A stretch of 64,000 nt of DNA from Kudoa neothunni (lineage: Eukaryota; Cnidaria), in NCBI GenBank assembly GCA_964304625.1, contig OZ199838.1, positions 496,001 through 560,000 of the forward strand. The letters are read 5' to 3'. This document shows, piece after piece, positions 38,591-51,998 of the stretch (position 1 is the stretch's first letter; each line of letters begins with the position of its first letter). The position numbers and the translations under genes are program-made. The notes beneath the pieces were generated by a model, which worked only from the letters and a program-made list of their open reading frames with translations, made no database searches and had not been told where the DNA came from.

Positions 38591-39304
38591 CAGTTTTCTC
38601 ATATGTTTTTGGATGACATTTGCAACACTTAACTAAACAATTTAATGAAAACTCGTCAAACTTTGAATAATTGCTATAAGATAAATAAGAGAATGAGGAG
38701 CTATCGTATTCTGGTTCTGGAGAGGGTGGCATGCTTAAATCGATGTTGCGCGTGGGGGAAGGGATCGAATGCATAGTGTTTCGTTATTTATTCATTATTT
38801 ACTTAATAGAATTTCCGTAAATTTTTAAAAATGACATTTATCAATATTTTAAATAATTTTATTCGGAAGATGTTTTTATAAAGATAAAAGATTATAAAAT
38901 CTGGAGAGGAGTTATGTTCCATTAATACGTTATAATATTGTTGACAAAATTCACTTGTGGTAGAAATCTACCCCCATTTTACCTAGAAGGTTAACGAAAA
39001 CGCTCGTAATAAACAATTAATCATTTTTATTGTAGCTATAAGAATAAATATGTTTATGAATTATTTTAACTGTGTTAAATCTTAATTAATTAAGGTTATA
39101 ATTGATGTTGTTTTATATTATTGTCTATTATAGACAAATTAAATATAAAATCGAGTTAAAAAACGTGTCTCAATAATAAATGATACATAATACCATAATA
39201 CTACCGTAATGTAATAACAAAGATATGAGCAAAAAAAATACTTCAAATGTGTGAATTTAAAGAGATGATTCAAATTTGTGTTTCAAAAATCTAGATTTTT
39301 ATTA
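38591..39304. other. Intergenic DNA
   Basis: A 74-codon minus-strand ORF (38550-38774) begins outside the piggyBac boundary and is rich in Ser, Pro and acidic residues (MPPSPEPEYDSSSFSYLSYS), with a CCKCH motif. It may be an N-terminal exon or a relic; not enough to call a gene. Confidence 0.35.
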
Positions 39305-39713
39305 AAAATTTTTTTCTGTTTACGAGGTCAAACCCCCAAGCAACTTGTTAGGTTGTGAAGTTCGGGCTGGTTAGGTCTTCCCCATTTACGTCTTAGGTAC
39401 CGCGGCGTCATATTAAGGCGAATAACGTTTATGCGGTCGTGTGGGATTATAACCCATTAATGTTAAACATCCTCGTTTTGGAACAACGACCACCCCATAA
39501 TTAGTCTGGGAAAGTCGTCTGAATGAGGGCGTCGATTCTGCGGAAATCCTCTACTGGGTTTTATTACGTTCGTGTACCCCGGCGTTTCTAAGCGCCCGAA
39601 TTCTACCCTTCCGACAGACTCTCCTCCCAGCTTCAAGCAAAGCCACGATAAATCGAAGATCCCTGCGATTACTACAGCGCTCCCATTTAATTTGGGATTA
39701 GGAGTACAAGCCT
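39305..39713 (-). mobile_element. SINE, copy 2, 5'-truncated
   Basis: On the minus strand this matches the 58165-58655 copy from CTTGTACTCCTAA (39713) through CTGTAGTAATCGCA, ATTCAGACGACTTT, AAACGAGGATGTTTAA, TAATCCCACAC and CCGAACTTCACAACCTAA, ending in an A-rich run at about 39305. The tRNA-like head is missing, as expected of incomplete reverse transcription. Confidence 0.75.
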
Positions 39714-42700
39714 ATAAAATGGAAATAAATCTTAAGTCGAGCACATTCGGATTCACGTGGAATCTATATGTTGTCGATAAATACAACAAAAAAATTATTA
39801 TTTCTCTATAATTTTAACAAATTTAAAGTCGTTAATTGTTCACTGATTTTTTTTATTTGTATTTGATGGTAATAAGTTGGTAAATGTTCAATCTTGTGAC
39901 TTCTTATTTTAAAAACAGAACTTTCTGATTTTTTTGCTATTCAGCATAAGAACGAAGATGTTTCAATTTAACGATGGAATTCAATAATGTGGTTTTTAGT
40001 TTATAAATTTTTTTTGGTAGTTTATTCATGATTTAAACAATTTTACAGCAATATTTGTTCCAAAATTCAAACATGAAATTTTGAAATTTATTTGATTAAG
40101 TTATCTTTTTATTTATATATACTAAGTACCTAAAAATAAAAATATTTAGTAATTTTATTTAATTAAAATTAACTTTAAAGTAGAGCAATCGTCACAATTC
40201 AAAATATACAATTTTTAAGAACACTAAGTTGAATCATTACGGAAGTTAGTAAGTCAAAAACATTTTTTTATTTCGTATCTCAACAGTATAGAAATGGTGT
40301 AAAATCTAAAAATAAACCTTTATTACTTAGTTTTTGAATATAAAGTAAAATATTACATCATATTTTGTAATCTATTTCAAGTTTTTTGTGTGGTTTAATG
40401 TTTCAACACATAATCACCCTCGATTTTTTAAAGGCCTAGTTCCTATTGAGCTTTTACAGTCGAAGAGAAAAGAGACATACACATCCATTTTTGCCTTCAC
40501 TGAAAGTTTTATATTGCTTTCATATACTGAAAAAAATACTTACGTCATTATATTAAGCTCCTTTCAACATAAACTAGTGTAATAGACTTCAATCATCCCC
40601 GTAAGCTTCCGGAAATTATTTATTTATATATTTCCACCAACGGAGAATTCAACGCAATCGACCAAATTTGGGCAAGGATTATACGTTTGAAATATTAAAA
40701 GGTAGCCAACGGTAATATTTAATGCACTTCCGGATGTAGCTTTTATAAATTGGTATGGAACTTTTTGTCTAGGAACGAAAAAAATTCTTAAAATCATTAC
40801 ATATACACTTTATATACAAACAAATGAATCAAAAATATAGTTATTTAATTTATCATTAATATTAATACAGATTAGATGAATAGAGAAGAAATCATCTACG
40901 TGTTCGCGAAAACTCTCTTAAACCACCGTCAAAATACAATATTTTCATTAGCGATATTTACAAAAAATGTTTTTAAATTATTTTTAATAGTTTATTAAAT
41001 AAATATCCATATAAACAAATTTTTATTTTGTCTTCTTAAAGCCTTAAAGAGCGCATGCATGCTTTCATGTAGTTTTTTGGAACCTGCTCTTAAAGGGTTT
41101 CTTGTGCATTCACAATAAAACTTTGAAAAAATGAAAACTCACTGTAAATATTTTGTTTAACTTGAAAAACGATTAAGTATCTAACATAATTTCCTTTCAA
41201 GCGTACTTTTAACAACATAACATGGTATTTTCAGTTTATTCCCTTGTGTATTTCATTACGTAACTGAATAAATATATTAAGTCCTTCCAACAGACTAACT
41301 GAAGTTGAGATTATTCATTATCTAATTCTATTTTAGAGATTTAATGATTCTATTTCGGTACTTTATTATAATTGCAGATGAATTGTATTTAAAGCCTTCA
41401 TTTATTTGGTTTTTTGACAAAATAATCTATATATAAAATAAATAACAACTAATTTTCTACATGACATGTCTTTGTATTTTATTATATTTATTAATTTTTA
41501 ATCAAAACTTGTTTTATTTTGCATTTTTTAAGCCACATAATAAAATAAGTAAGCATTCAACTGGATTATCTAGAAAATGATTAACTAAAAGTTGCACTAT
41601 CGGAAAGGTCTTAATAATATTCAACGTTTCAATCATAAATGTTGAATGAACGTAGCCCATATTTCAGCATAAATGAAAACATTAATGTACAGTAATCCAG
41701 TCTTATCCATGAACATACATTCCAAGTCTCAGCGCAGATAAAGGAAACATTCTTATAAATAGACTCCGAGTATATAATTGTCACTTTTATGCCAAATTGA
41801 AAGTAATAATGTGCAATATATAAGCAATTAATTCAGTTTCAAGTTATAAAAGAACTTTTTAGTCTAGATCGATCGCGGGTTTAATCGTGAAGATTAAGAA
41901 AATACATCTCGTCTCATGTGAAATAAGAATTGTACTTACTAATCATTATTTGATGGAACGATATATTCTAGTATAAATATTTGTTATTAATTTTATTTAT
42001 CAAATCATAAAATTATTGTGTAATGAAGCAGAAAATTAATGAACGGAATATGTATTTTTACAAGGTAAATGGGAATAACATAATTTATACAAAAATATTC
42101 GTTCGATTCATTCGATTCATTAATTGGAGTAATGTGAAAATCACATATATCTAAAAGTTGATATTAAGGTTCCATTGTATACTGTTCACATTTTTCATAT
42201 TATTATGGCACAACCGTTCAAAAGGTATTTCCAGTTTTTAATATATCTCATATTATTTGCAGAATTAAATTTTAGTTAAAAAGTCTCCAACATTTATAAA
42301 TATTAAAGTTTGATTTAGTTTATAAATTTTTTGGAGGGATTTACTTTCAGTAATTTAAAAAATATTACATCTTTTTTTTTTTAACTCAATATGCATTTTT
42401 ATAAATAATTTTTTCGTCGTATTAATATGTTGTACGATTACATATTAATGTAAAAAAAAAATATAATAAGGGTGTGTTAAAAAGCGATGATACAACATAT
42501 ATAAAAATAATAAATAAAAATCATGTTTGGATCAAATACCTTACATTTGATACGTAATTTTTTTTCTGATGCATTAGTTATAAAAATTTTTTCCCATCTC
42601 ATTGTTAGTATATAAAATAATAATTGTGTAAATAATGGAAACAATGTACATGAAAGACTGATGGCGACAACAAACAATTATTTTTTAGTGCAAACCACGT

Positions 42701-43611
42701 GAAATTGTTAGAGAAATAATGATGCAAAATTTAAGCTGGTTGATCGCTAGATTGTCTTTTAAAAAAATCCAATAAGTTTTTGCGATGTTAAAAATAATAA
42801 TTAAAAAAATTTATTCGGATTAAACGATCAGACGGATACGCATAATTTCGTTAAATCGTTTCCAACTGTCGGCTAGCACGTGTAAGTGAAATTAATATGT
42901 TTAGATACTTTCACTTTATGATGGAGTTCATTTCACCTTTGTTTAAGTATGAAACATATAAGATGTAATTTTATTAATAACATATTTTTTTGTTTAATTA
43001 ATAGATACGAATATTTTATTTATATTATGAGTGAAGAAATAAACTCCAGTTGAGCGCCACAAAATAACCGATTACATCCGAAACCTGTTCCGATATACAG
43101 CTAAAATAAATGTATATGCGTAAGTAGCTAATCACGTAAACGATTATTTTAATCCTCCCCCTTTTTCTCATAATAAGCTCAGGAGAATTTTTAAAAAAAT
43201 GTATTAATTTATCTCATTTATATATATATATATAGATTATTTAAATAACGAACACAATACAAATAATAAAATAGAATGTGTTGTTAATAAGATCAAAACA
43301 AAGCTTATCTCGACTAGGTCTTCTTGGAGTATTTTCAGGAATCTTTGAATATTTTTACTCATATCGAAATCTCATAATGCAAAAAATTGGCATATGAACA
43401 CGTTTTTATTCATCTTGAGAATAAAAAACTTCTATTAATTGAAAATAATCTTATTTGTAGTTTTACTTTTTATTTCGTGTTTATGTTACAAGTCAAGGTG
43501 ATTGTTTTTTTAAGTGTGTTAATGAGGTGAAAACGTCTTGTAGGGGTAGGGAGTGCCTTAATTTATCACGAGGCTCACATTCTACGGCCATTTGCTAAAT
43601 ACCCTTAATAA
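39714..43611. other. Long AT-rich stretch without gene
   Basis: Nothing recognisable on either strand; ORFs are short and AT-driven. A short direct repeat ATTCGATTC lies at about 42102-42118 and a TA run at about 43221-43235. Confidence 0.5.
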
Positions 43612-45001
43612 ATGGCTTCAAAACGAAGGCGTCAAGCAATTGATTCGTTGCATCTTTGCTCGAAACATTCAATTAATGAAGAAAGTATCCAAAAAATTAG
43701 AACCAATCTCCGAGAATGGTACCATTCAAATGCTAGAGACCTTCCCTGGCGGAATACCCAACACTTCACTCAGAACGACATTGCATACAGAGTTCTTGTG
43801 TCGGAAATAATGCTTCAACAAACCCAAGTGAAAACCGTTATCGACTATTATAATCGATGGATGGAACGTTGGCCAACATTGAACTCATTGGCCAACGAGG
43901 CAGATGTTCAGCAGGTTTTAACTGCTTGGTCTGGTCTGGGATACTATAATAGAGCCAAGAGACTTTATGAAACTGCACAGATCGTGGCTAAAAATTTTGA
44001 TGGAATATTTCCGAGGTATATTTTTTATATGTGTTGAGAGGTGTATGCCTGCATTGGATAGTGATTATGAGCTGCTGATAAGTAACCTTCCAGGGATTGG
44101 GGCGTACACAGCTGGAGCTATTTGTTCAATTGCTTTCAACCAACCTATTCCTGCTGTAGATGGCAATATTTTGCGAATTTTTTCGAGGTTGTATGGGCTC
44201 TCCACTTTAATGTTTAAAAATAAAAGTTACTTGACACGTATTGCTAGCAAGGCGTGTGAGTCGGTTATTGATATCGAACAACCAGGTCATTTCAATCAGT
44301 GTCTTATGGATATTGGCGCCACTATTTGTATCCCTAAAGGCGTTCCAAAATGTACAGAATGTCCACTGAATGAGGTTTGTCTAACCCACAACAACTTGGA
44401 TAAATTGGTCGACAATTCTGAGTTGGGTGAAGATGGTTGTTATGTCTGTGAAAATATGTTGGAAAATTCAGCATCCTTAAGATATGAATATGGCAGTTTC
44501 CCCGGGTCAACCAAGGCGAAACCCTCCCCAACTACTCACTATATAGTGATTGCGTTGGAGTTGTGCAAACAGCAGAAGCAACGTCGTTGGCTTATGTCTC
44601 AACGTCCATCTACAGGCCTGCTTTCTAGTCTTTGGGAGTTTGTTCTTGTGGATGCTTCGAAGTTTAATCGCCTTCAAAGAGCTGAAGAAATATGCGACGA
44701 GGATATTAAAGATTTTTTGAGTGGTAAACTTGAAACAATTGACCATTTTATAGTCTCATCAATGGAGATTATCTACAAAACAACACTGAAACATATTTTC
44801 AGCCATAGAATTCATGTGTATCAGTTATTCCATGCAAAGATTGATGGATTTGATGGTGATGATCGGTTGGTTTCATTTCTCAATTCCAATCTCAACTTCC
44901 TCGAAAATGCTTCACAAAAGTTTAGAGCGGTCAACTCAAATGAACTAACTTCTGTGCCTATCTCAACCTCTGTGAAGAAAATGTTAAAATTTTTAAGCTA
45001 A
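43612..45001 (+). CDS. MUTYH: MutY/MUTYH adenine DNA glycosylase
   Basis: Removes adenine mispaired with 8-oxoguanine in base excision repair. Two exons, 43612-44015 and 44062-45001, joined by a 46-bp GT-AG intron that restores IFPSDYELLISNLPGIGAY; the frame is open, about 447 residues. Seen: NDIAYRVLVSEIMLQQTQVK with the catalytic glutamate, WSGLGYYNRAKRL, helix-hairpin-helix LPGIGAYTAGAI, VDGNILRIFSRL with the catalytic aspartate, and the iron-sulphur cluster cysteines in CIPKGVPKCTECPLNEVC. The C-terminal Nudix-like domain that recognises 8-oxoG is present (MSQRPSTGLLSSLWEF and IFSHRIHVYQLF). The first cluster spacing is C-x7-C rather than the usual C-x6-C. The start MASKRRRQ is short and basic and may act in nuclear or mitochondrial targeting; no PCNA-binding motif noticed. 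Confidence 0.95.
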
Positions 45002-48000
45002 TTATTAGAATTTATATTTTTTACTCTTCAGTTAGCCGTTATTTGTGATCTTTATTTAATGAAAAACAAGAATCAACTACCTTACCAATAAAATAATAAA
45101 ATAAGGTACATTTGGGTTCATTGATTTTATTTTATTTTTTTGAAATAACATTTTATATCTGTTTTGAAAATTTCATTCTCACACTCAAACGACTTTATCA
45201 TTAATTCTATATTAATATTTGAGTGTGCGTGCATATATATCCAAAACGTTCGTGTAGACTCCGATTGCTCATGTTAATGACTGATTTTCACTACAATAAA
45301 TATTTAAATTTTACTATTAGTCAGCTTTTAAATATCTGAATAATTATCCATTCTGAAAGTATATGCATCAATTTACAACACAATAAATATAATCATATAT
45401 ATTCTTCAATTTTTTATTCATAGTACCAAAAATTAAAAAAGAAATATTTTTTAATAATGAGTCAAAATTAATTTTTAGTGGCAATAGTTAATATTATATT
45501 TCATAAAAATAATTGTAATAAAATATGTTATACAATGCTACCTCGGAGTTCGACCAATAATTTTGAGTCAGAATCACGTTTGATTCCGAAAATAGAGAAT
45601 AAAAGAAATTATAGAAAAGTCGTTCGGTTAAATTGTGCGAACAACATTGAAGATGGATCCTATATTTCATTCTTAATATTGTTTTAACCATTTATTGGTT
45701 ATATTCTATAAATATGTTATATGCACGTTTTATCGTGAATAAGTATAAAAATAGTCATTTATTTTATGCGCTATACGGATTAAACTAATTTTCATTATTT
45801 TGCAAGGGGCAAAATTTTTTTGGAGTTCGAACTGTATTTATGTTAAAAATAATTATCATTAGATTCTTTTAGATTAGGAGTTTTCTTCCGTTATTTAAAT
45901 TTTACTCTTAGGCTTGGTGAAAGATCCAAATTTAACCCCTTAACTTGGAAACTAAATTCATATTAACTTAAAGGTTTTATATTGGTTTAGCTGTGGTAGG
46001 GGCTATTTACATGGTAAATTTTAATCCTAAACGTCACGGACGCAAGCGCCAATTGAAATGTTTGATCCTAGAAGATTTTACTCACAAGCTAAATATAGAT
46101 TTAATTATTTCAATCCCACCTCTTCCTTTTATTTACAATAATTAATTCAGTATAATCCAAATAAGTGACACTTGAACATTACACAGACCATCGATAATAC
46201 GCACTAAATCGCATGCGCAGTTAATATTTGGGCGTTTTCTGTATTTTTCACGGTGGGTATTACACCTTTTATTTAAATAGAATAACCAAAAACATTATTG
46301 GCCCTCTAACGGACCGAACAACGAACATCCTTAAACGGATTTTGGGACTGTGGAACTCTAGATTTTTTTGGGTTTAATTTAATTAAAAAATTCGATCGAC
46401 AATATTTTGAAAATCGCACACTACTGAATGAATTAATCCTCAATAATCCGATCTGGTGCTACTTTGTAATCACGTGCAATTAATGTAAATTAGCACGCTT
46501 GGAAGAATGTGAACCCAACATATTCAACAATGGGATTCGTTAAACAAATAAGTTTTTAATATCAATATTTTTTTAAAATTATTGAATAAAAACCCAAATT
46601 GACGAAATAACTCGAAAAACCCTACGAACACGAACAATTACAATTGGACCAGGACTAGAATCCTTGATATTCAAAATTGAATTTCTTGAAGATAATGACT
46701 AAATTTTTAATAAATTATACAAACAGCAAAAGTTGAATAATTTTAAAAATAAACAAGTTCCTATTATTCCATTCGAACGTTTGGATATTCCAAGTGTTGT
46801 TGCATTAAAACCACTACCGAGAGATTGAAATTTGTCATTGAAATAATGAGAATTTTTATTAGTTATCACACCTACCAGTTATTAATAAAAAAGGAGCATG
46901 TAATAAGTGAAAGGCTTAAAAATTAAACTATACTTATTAAAATATTGTTACTATAAAAAATGACGAGAATATTTTTAAATTAACGAATTTTTCAAGTTTA
47001 TAAGCTACTAAATACATTAATATATATATATATATATATATACTTTACATAAATATATAAGAATATCCAAGATTATAGACTTGAATGTTTATTAGAAAAT
47101 TTTGTATGGGCAATATAATGTGTCGTTGGGGTCCCACAGACTCTAAGTCCATTAGAGGATTAAGATTATTTGGCTGGAAAACAATTTGCAATGTTTATTG
47201 AGGTCATATTTATTGATAAAATATTTATATCCTTTCATACTGGGGTAAAATATGACGAATGGTCAGTTCTAAAAAATTATAAATACTAATTTCTTTTTTG
47301 ATAGATATCTCAAAAAAATTCAATCTACGTGAGTTGGCGGGAAAATGCATATTATGTGCTAGTCACGTGACACAACAGACAGGAAATTCCTAGTTTAATT
47401 CAACAATATTTTTAAAGACATTTATTCTCTTATAATCCAAAAAAATTACGAAATTTGTAATTTGTAACCCAATATATATATATATATATATGTAAAGAAT
47501 GATTGTTATACACATGATATTGAATGGTAGATATGTATCAACTATTCAATACAATGGACAACAGCTTATTAATTTGCTGCAATGTTGTTAGGTACTTACT
47601 AAATAAAACGAGTATTATGGATTTATTTTGAGTAAACAATTACAAAATTTGATAACAACACAATGGCAATTAAACAGCAATTAAAGTCGTTGTTTCATGA
47701 ATAGTAAATTGGTGCATATCACCATAGTTACAACAAAAATACAATAATGTCATAAAATAGAACGTTTGTGTTTTATTGGAGAAAAGATAATAAATTACAA
47801 ATTTTCAAAACTTAAGTGATACAACAAAAATTTTCACACTTATTCATCCGCAACAATTGCAACACAATCAAGCATATCAGAGAATACATAGAGAGTATTA
47901 GCACCTAGCAATTGATCGTGACTTTGTCATCAAACAATGAGCAATAATAGCGCGTAAACTGATAACATGCGGGAAAAATAGAAAAGGAAGATGATTTCGT

Positions 48001-48121
48001 TGGGATATCTTTAAAATCACCCAAAACACACTATATAAGGGTAAGCTGGAAAAGCTTCAACCCTCGTGCATAATCGGTATCTGGCGCACCACACCTAGGT
48101 GTTTCTTGATTGCGGTGGGTT
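45002..48121. other. Intergenic DNA with repeats
   Basis: No gene. Holds a repeat related to the 2379-2541 MITE (about 45995-46275), (TA)n runs at about 47023-47042 and 47473-47492, and at about 47116-47135 a GTTGGGGTCCCAC string of the type seen inside the piggyBac ends. The promoter of the RBBP6-like gene should lie near 47990-48100. Confidence 0.45.
45995..46275. repeat. MITE-like repeat related to the 2379-2541 family
   Basis: Begins GGGGCTATTTACATGGTAAAT and shares further blocks with the arm copies (AAATATAGATTTAATT, AAGTGACACTTGAA, and a TTTGGG/GGTATTACA end). Non-coding and diverged. Confidence 0.5.
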
Positions 48122-50673
48122 ATGCACTTCCTGTACTTCAAGTTTAGAAGCACAATTGAGTATGAGAAGCTTGCGATAGATTCGAGAGTTATTACTGTTG
48201 GCGAGTTTAAAAAGTTGATCGCTGAGCATAAGGCAATAGGGAAGAATGCTGACACTAGAATTGAGGTGAAAAATGCCACCACCGATCAAAGTAAGTTTTT
48301 ACATGGAGGAAGCACCCACACATATAAACAACCGCCTCATAGATTACACTGACGACAGCGAGTTAATTCATGAGAATTCGACATTGGTCCTTCGACGTGT
48401 TCCTTCATATCTTAACTCAACCTCAATTCCACTGATTAAGTCATCTCAAATAAACGACCAATTGGGGGCTGTTCCCAATCAATCTTTGATCGTACATAAT
48501 TGTGTCATTTTAATAATTTTAATACAATCCACTCAACTCACATTGTAGGTAAATAATGCCACTTTTATCAGCAGCAGCAGCAGCAGCAACATCACTACCA
48601 CTACCACTACCACCACCAATAACTTTCCTGCCACTACAGAAGAGGAAAGATTGAAAGTTATCATGAATCAAAATCAAAGTGTGATTGAATACGAACAAAA
48701 GTATGTTTGGTGTTGTTTGACCACCTAGTAGAATTAAGCTTGGAATTTGACTCACATTGTTATTAGCCAAAGTGACCTAATGAAAACGGGCAAACGAACC
48801 GGAAAAGTGCCGATTTGTTATCATTGCAAGGCGGTCGGCCATGTTTATCGTGCTTGTCCTCTACTTACACAGCAGTCCCAAGTTATGAGAGATGAACCTA
48901 CTCATATATTTTTAAAATCGTATTTTTTTCTACATTCCATAGTATGCTGCGCTGTCATGTTCTGTATTGCGTGATTGGATTAAATTGGTTGCAGAATTGT
49001 TCTTGTGATTGATTGAATCCTCTCAACCATAATTTTTTTAACAACCCAATTAAGCGATTGACAATTTGGAAATACACAATAATTCATTCTATTATTGTCG
49101 GAAAAAAATGTTGCTCAATTATCCATAGGTTAATCTAATCTAATCTAATTGTGTTTCAGTATATTGTGTGGGTTGGCTGAATCGTTAGTAACTCACTCCG
49201 AGCGCGGCTACTCGTGGCGCCGCGTTCCTACGTTCTACGATCGTTAGTTTTTAATTAATAGGCTAATTAATTCATTTGTTTTGATTAAAGAGGTCGTTGT
49301 AATAGCAAATACTTTAGACAATTGGGATTGCTTCCCTCTAAAGGTTCAAACAATACAATCAGTAACACCAACGATGCCCCCGCTAGTGGTGTTGTGGGCG
49401 CTGCGGGTGGCGGATTGAACAATGCTCATCTAAAAAATATACCGGATTATCTGATCTGCCCATTGTGTCATGATCTCATGGAGAAAGCTGTGCTTGCTCC
49501 ATGTTGTGGGACCAGTTTTTGTGATAGCTGCATCCAGGATTATCTTTTGAAAAATGAATTTAAGTGTTTTGCTTGCGAGGCAGTTTGCTACCCGGACACT
49601 ATAGTTGCAAATATTTCGTTGAGAAAATCTATATTAACATTCACAGGCGCGGACGGCGGCGGGGTGGCTGCTTCTACAAAGCAGATGAATACTACCGCTG
49701 CTGCGATTCAACAATCTCAACCGTCCCCGTTCTCCTCTAATGGTGAGTTGTTAGGATAATCGCGCCAGATCGTTATTGAATGGTTGTTTTGTAGTTGATC
49801 CCAAATTAACCACAAATCCACCATCGTCCACCACCTCGCCATCGAATAACCCCACCGATTCCGCCGTTAATGGACCAGTTATGAAATCACTAGCCACCCA
49901 TATGCTTAACTCACTTCTCACTCCTTTGTTGAACAATATAATTCCTAGAAATGGCGCCAAAAGTAATTTTAAAGGATAACAAAATTAACTCATGGTGATT
50001 ATCGGTTAACTAGAACAATGGCATAACAATCAGCAGAGGAGTGGCCAAAGGTTTGATGAATTTTGTGCTAACAACAGCGATAAACTCGAGATGTTGAAAC
50101 GACGCACTGAATTATTCAAAAAATTGGAGATGTTATCTTATACGCAAAAAGTGCTGTCCAAAGAACAATTCACAGCTATCCAAGATTGCACTCTCACTCG
50201 GTATATTTCCCACCACCTCAATGCACAACCGAGCGCGCCCAACAATTATTGAATATTTCTAGGAGACATGTGTTTAGTGGTGTGCTACCTAAAACATCGA
50301 ACAATGATGATGATCCACGAAAATGTAGCCCTTCGCTTGCCCATGACAACAAATCCGACGATTATTCACCACATAAAAGCAGACGGCATCCCCGACACAA
50401 CGAGAAACATTCGAGATCGAATTCTCAATCAGCCAAACGTGATCGTTCTCCCAAATCATCCGCTCATACTAATGGAAGAGCGCCCAGTTCTCATCGTATC
50501 TCATGATTATGTTGGCTGCTGCTCATGATGTTGCTATAGGGTCGAGTCATCGCCGCCATTCACAACGCCGGGCATATTCAAGATCTCGGTCGAATGATCG
50601 TAGGCAAAGACACAAACACCAATCATCTCGATCCTCCCGTAAAGAACGTAAGAGTTACGGTCACGGAGATTAA
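48122..50673 (+). CDS. RBBP6: RBBP6/SNAMA-like E3 ubiquitin ligase, short form
   Basis: Nine exons: 48122-48290, 48343-48491, 48549-48700, 48767-48919, 49318-49742, 49795-49962, 50014-50200, 50263-50495, 50540-50673; open throughout. The three diagnostic domains occur in the usual order. DWNN ubiquitin-like fold: MHFLYFKFRS to YTDDSELIHENSTLVLRRVP. CCHC zinc knuckle: CYHCKAVGHVYRAC. RING/U-box: IPDYLICPLCHDLMEKAV with CCGTSFCDSCI and CFAC. A low-complexity Ser/Thr run (AGC repeats near 48571) precedes the knuckle, and the tail is rich in Arg, Ser and His (SRSRSNDRRQRHKH), like an RS domain. RBBP6 proteins act in mRNA 3'-end processing and as ligases towards p53/YB-1. The p53- and Rb-binding C-terminus of the vertebrate protein is absent, as in insect SNAMA-like short forms. 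One intron (48920-49317) is unusually long for the locus. Start at the ATG of MHFLYFK. Confidence 0.93.
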
Positions 50674-50996
50674 TCGATTTGGTATACTATTCTATCCATC
50701 TGTAGTATATTTAACCGACTTTTATTTCCTCACTTGTATATTTATTTTCCATTAAAAAATGTCTTTGTTTATTGCAGTCTAAGATTTCTTACTCCTAGGG
50801 TAACTCTAACCAAATTATATATACGTAGTATATATTCCCCGTTATACTCAGCTTTTTTGCAGTTTATCTCCCCACCTTTGCAATTTAGATTTAGTGTATT
50901 CGTGTTTAGTCTTTAAATTTGCGTGAATATGTAGAAATCATGAACCAGAGGAAAAATAAAAATTTATTAATTTATTGGAATGAATGAATTAAATTA

Positions 50997-51998
50997 TTAT
51001 TCGAGAATAACTTCACCTCTAGAAGACCTGGTGATGTTACCATTCATTTTGCGATAGAAACCGTTACCATGTTGGGATGTGATTAATTGAAAACTCTCTT
51101 TTATCGCATTCTTCAACTCGTTTTCATTTTGACATTCCCTGTGGGTAACTAGATTTCTCCCAACACATATTACGTTCTCTATTGGATTCAGGAATAGACT
51201 ATACGGAGGTAAATATGTTATCGTGAATTTTTCTCGTTTTTAATGATGTATTTTCGCATTGTCCATAACGAAAACAGGATTATCAATACCACTTGATTCA
51301 TAGCTGGATGTGTTAGTTCCTGTGGACTAATTTTACATTCTTCAACTCGTTTTCATTTTGACATTCCCTGTGGGTAACTAGATTTCTCCCAACACATATC
51401 ACGTTCTCTATTGGATTCAGGAATAGACTATACGGAGGTAAATATGTTATCGTGAATTTTTCTCGTTTTTAATGATGTATTTTCGCATTGTCCATAACGA
51501 AAACAGGATTATCAATACCACTTGATTCATAGCTGGATGTGTTAGTTCCTGTGGACTAATTTTAAAATCCTCATCTGAAATCACTCACTCGTGTATCTTG
51601 CTATGTATGATACCCTTTTTGTTGATTGCAGAAACAAAATAATGTGAACAAGTTCCTCTCAAGGAACGACTTCTTTTAGGTCTTGTAACCACTGAAAACC
51701 TGACTTCGTCGAGAAATACAATATTTTCATATGGTACATTGGTTTCAATGTCTCTGAACATCTCAACATATTCAATTATCTTTTGTATCGTCGTCTCACT
51801 ATTTCTTCTCTCAGGGACCCTCACAAGCGATTTTAAAATGTAATGAAATTTGCCGATAACTCTGTCCATCGTGATTAGGGTTAGGGACACTGTTATGCCA
51901 AATTCGTCATTAAAAATTGCGGAAGTTCTTTCAACGTAATTTGAGAATTTTCGTCAACCCACCTGATAATTTTTTCATTCTGATCGATGATAGGTGAT
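50997..51998 (-). mobile_element. IS630/Tc1-type DDE transposase relic
   Basis: On the minus strand: RWVDENSQITLKEL (helix-turn-helix, about 51960), IFNDEFGITVSLTLITMDRV, LVRVPERRNSETTIQKI, YENIVFLDEVRFSVV with the first aspartate and TRPKRSRSLRGT, INKKGIIHSKIHE, then VMDNAKIHH (second aspartate), YLPPYSLFLNPIEN (final glutamate) and FYRKMNGNITRSSRGEVILE with a stop at 50997. Broken in several places and interrupted by a 229-bp tandem duplication. Terminal repeats not found. Confidence 0.85.
51107..51564. repeat. Tandem duplication, 229-bp unit, two copies
   Basis: 51107-51335 and 51336-51564 are direct copies with one difference seen (CACATATTACG against CACATATCACG). The unit covers the second aspartate and final glutamate region of the IS630-type relic. 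Near identity means a recent event or an assembly artefact. Confidence 0.9.

Noticed and set aside
48519-48770. Glycine/alanine-rich minus-strand ORF
   Set aside because: Antisense of the AGC and ACC codon repeats in the RBBP6-like exon.
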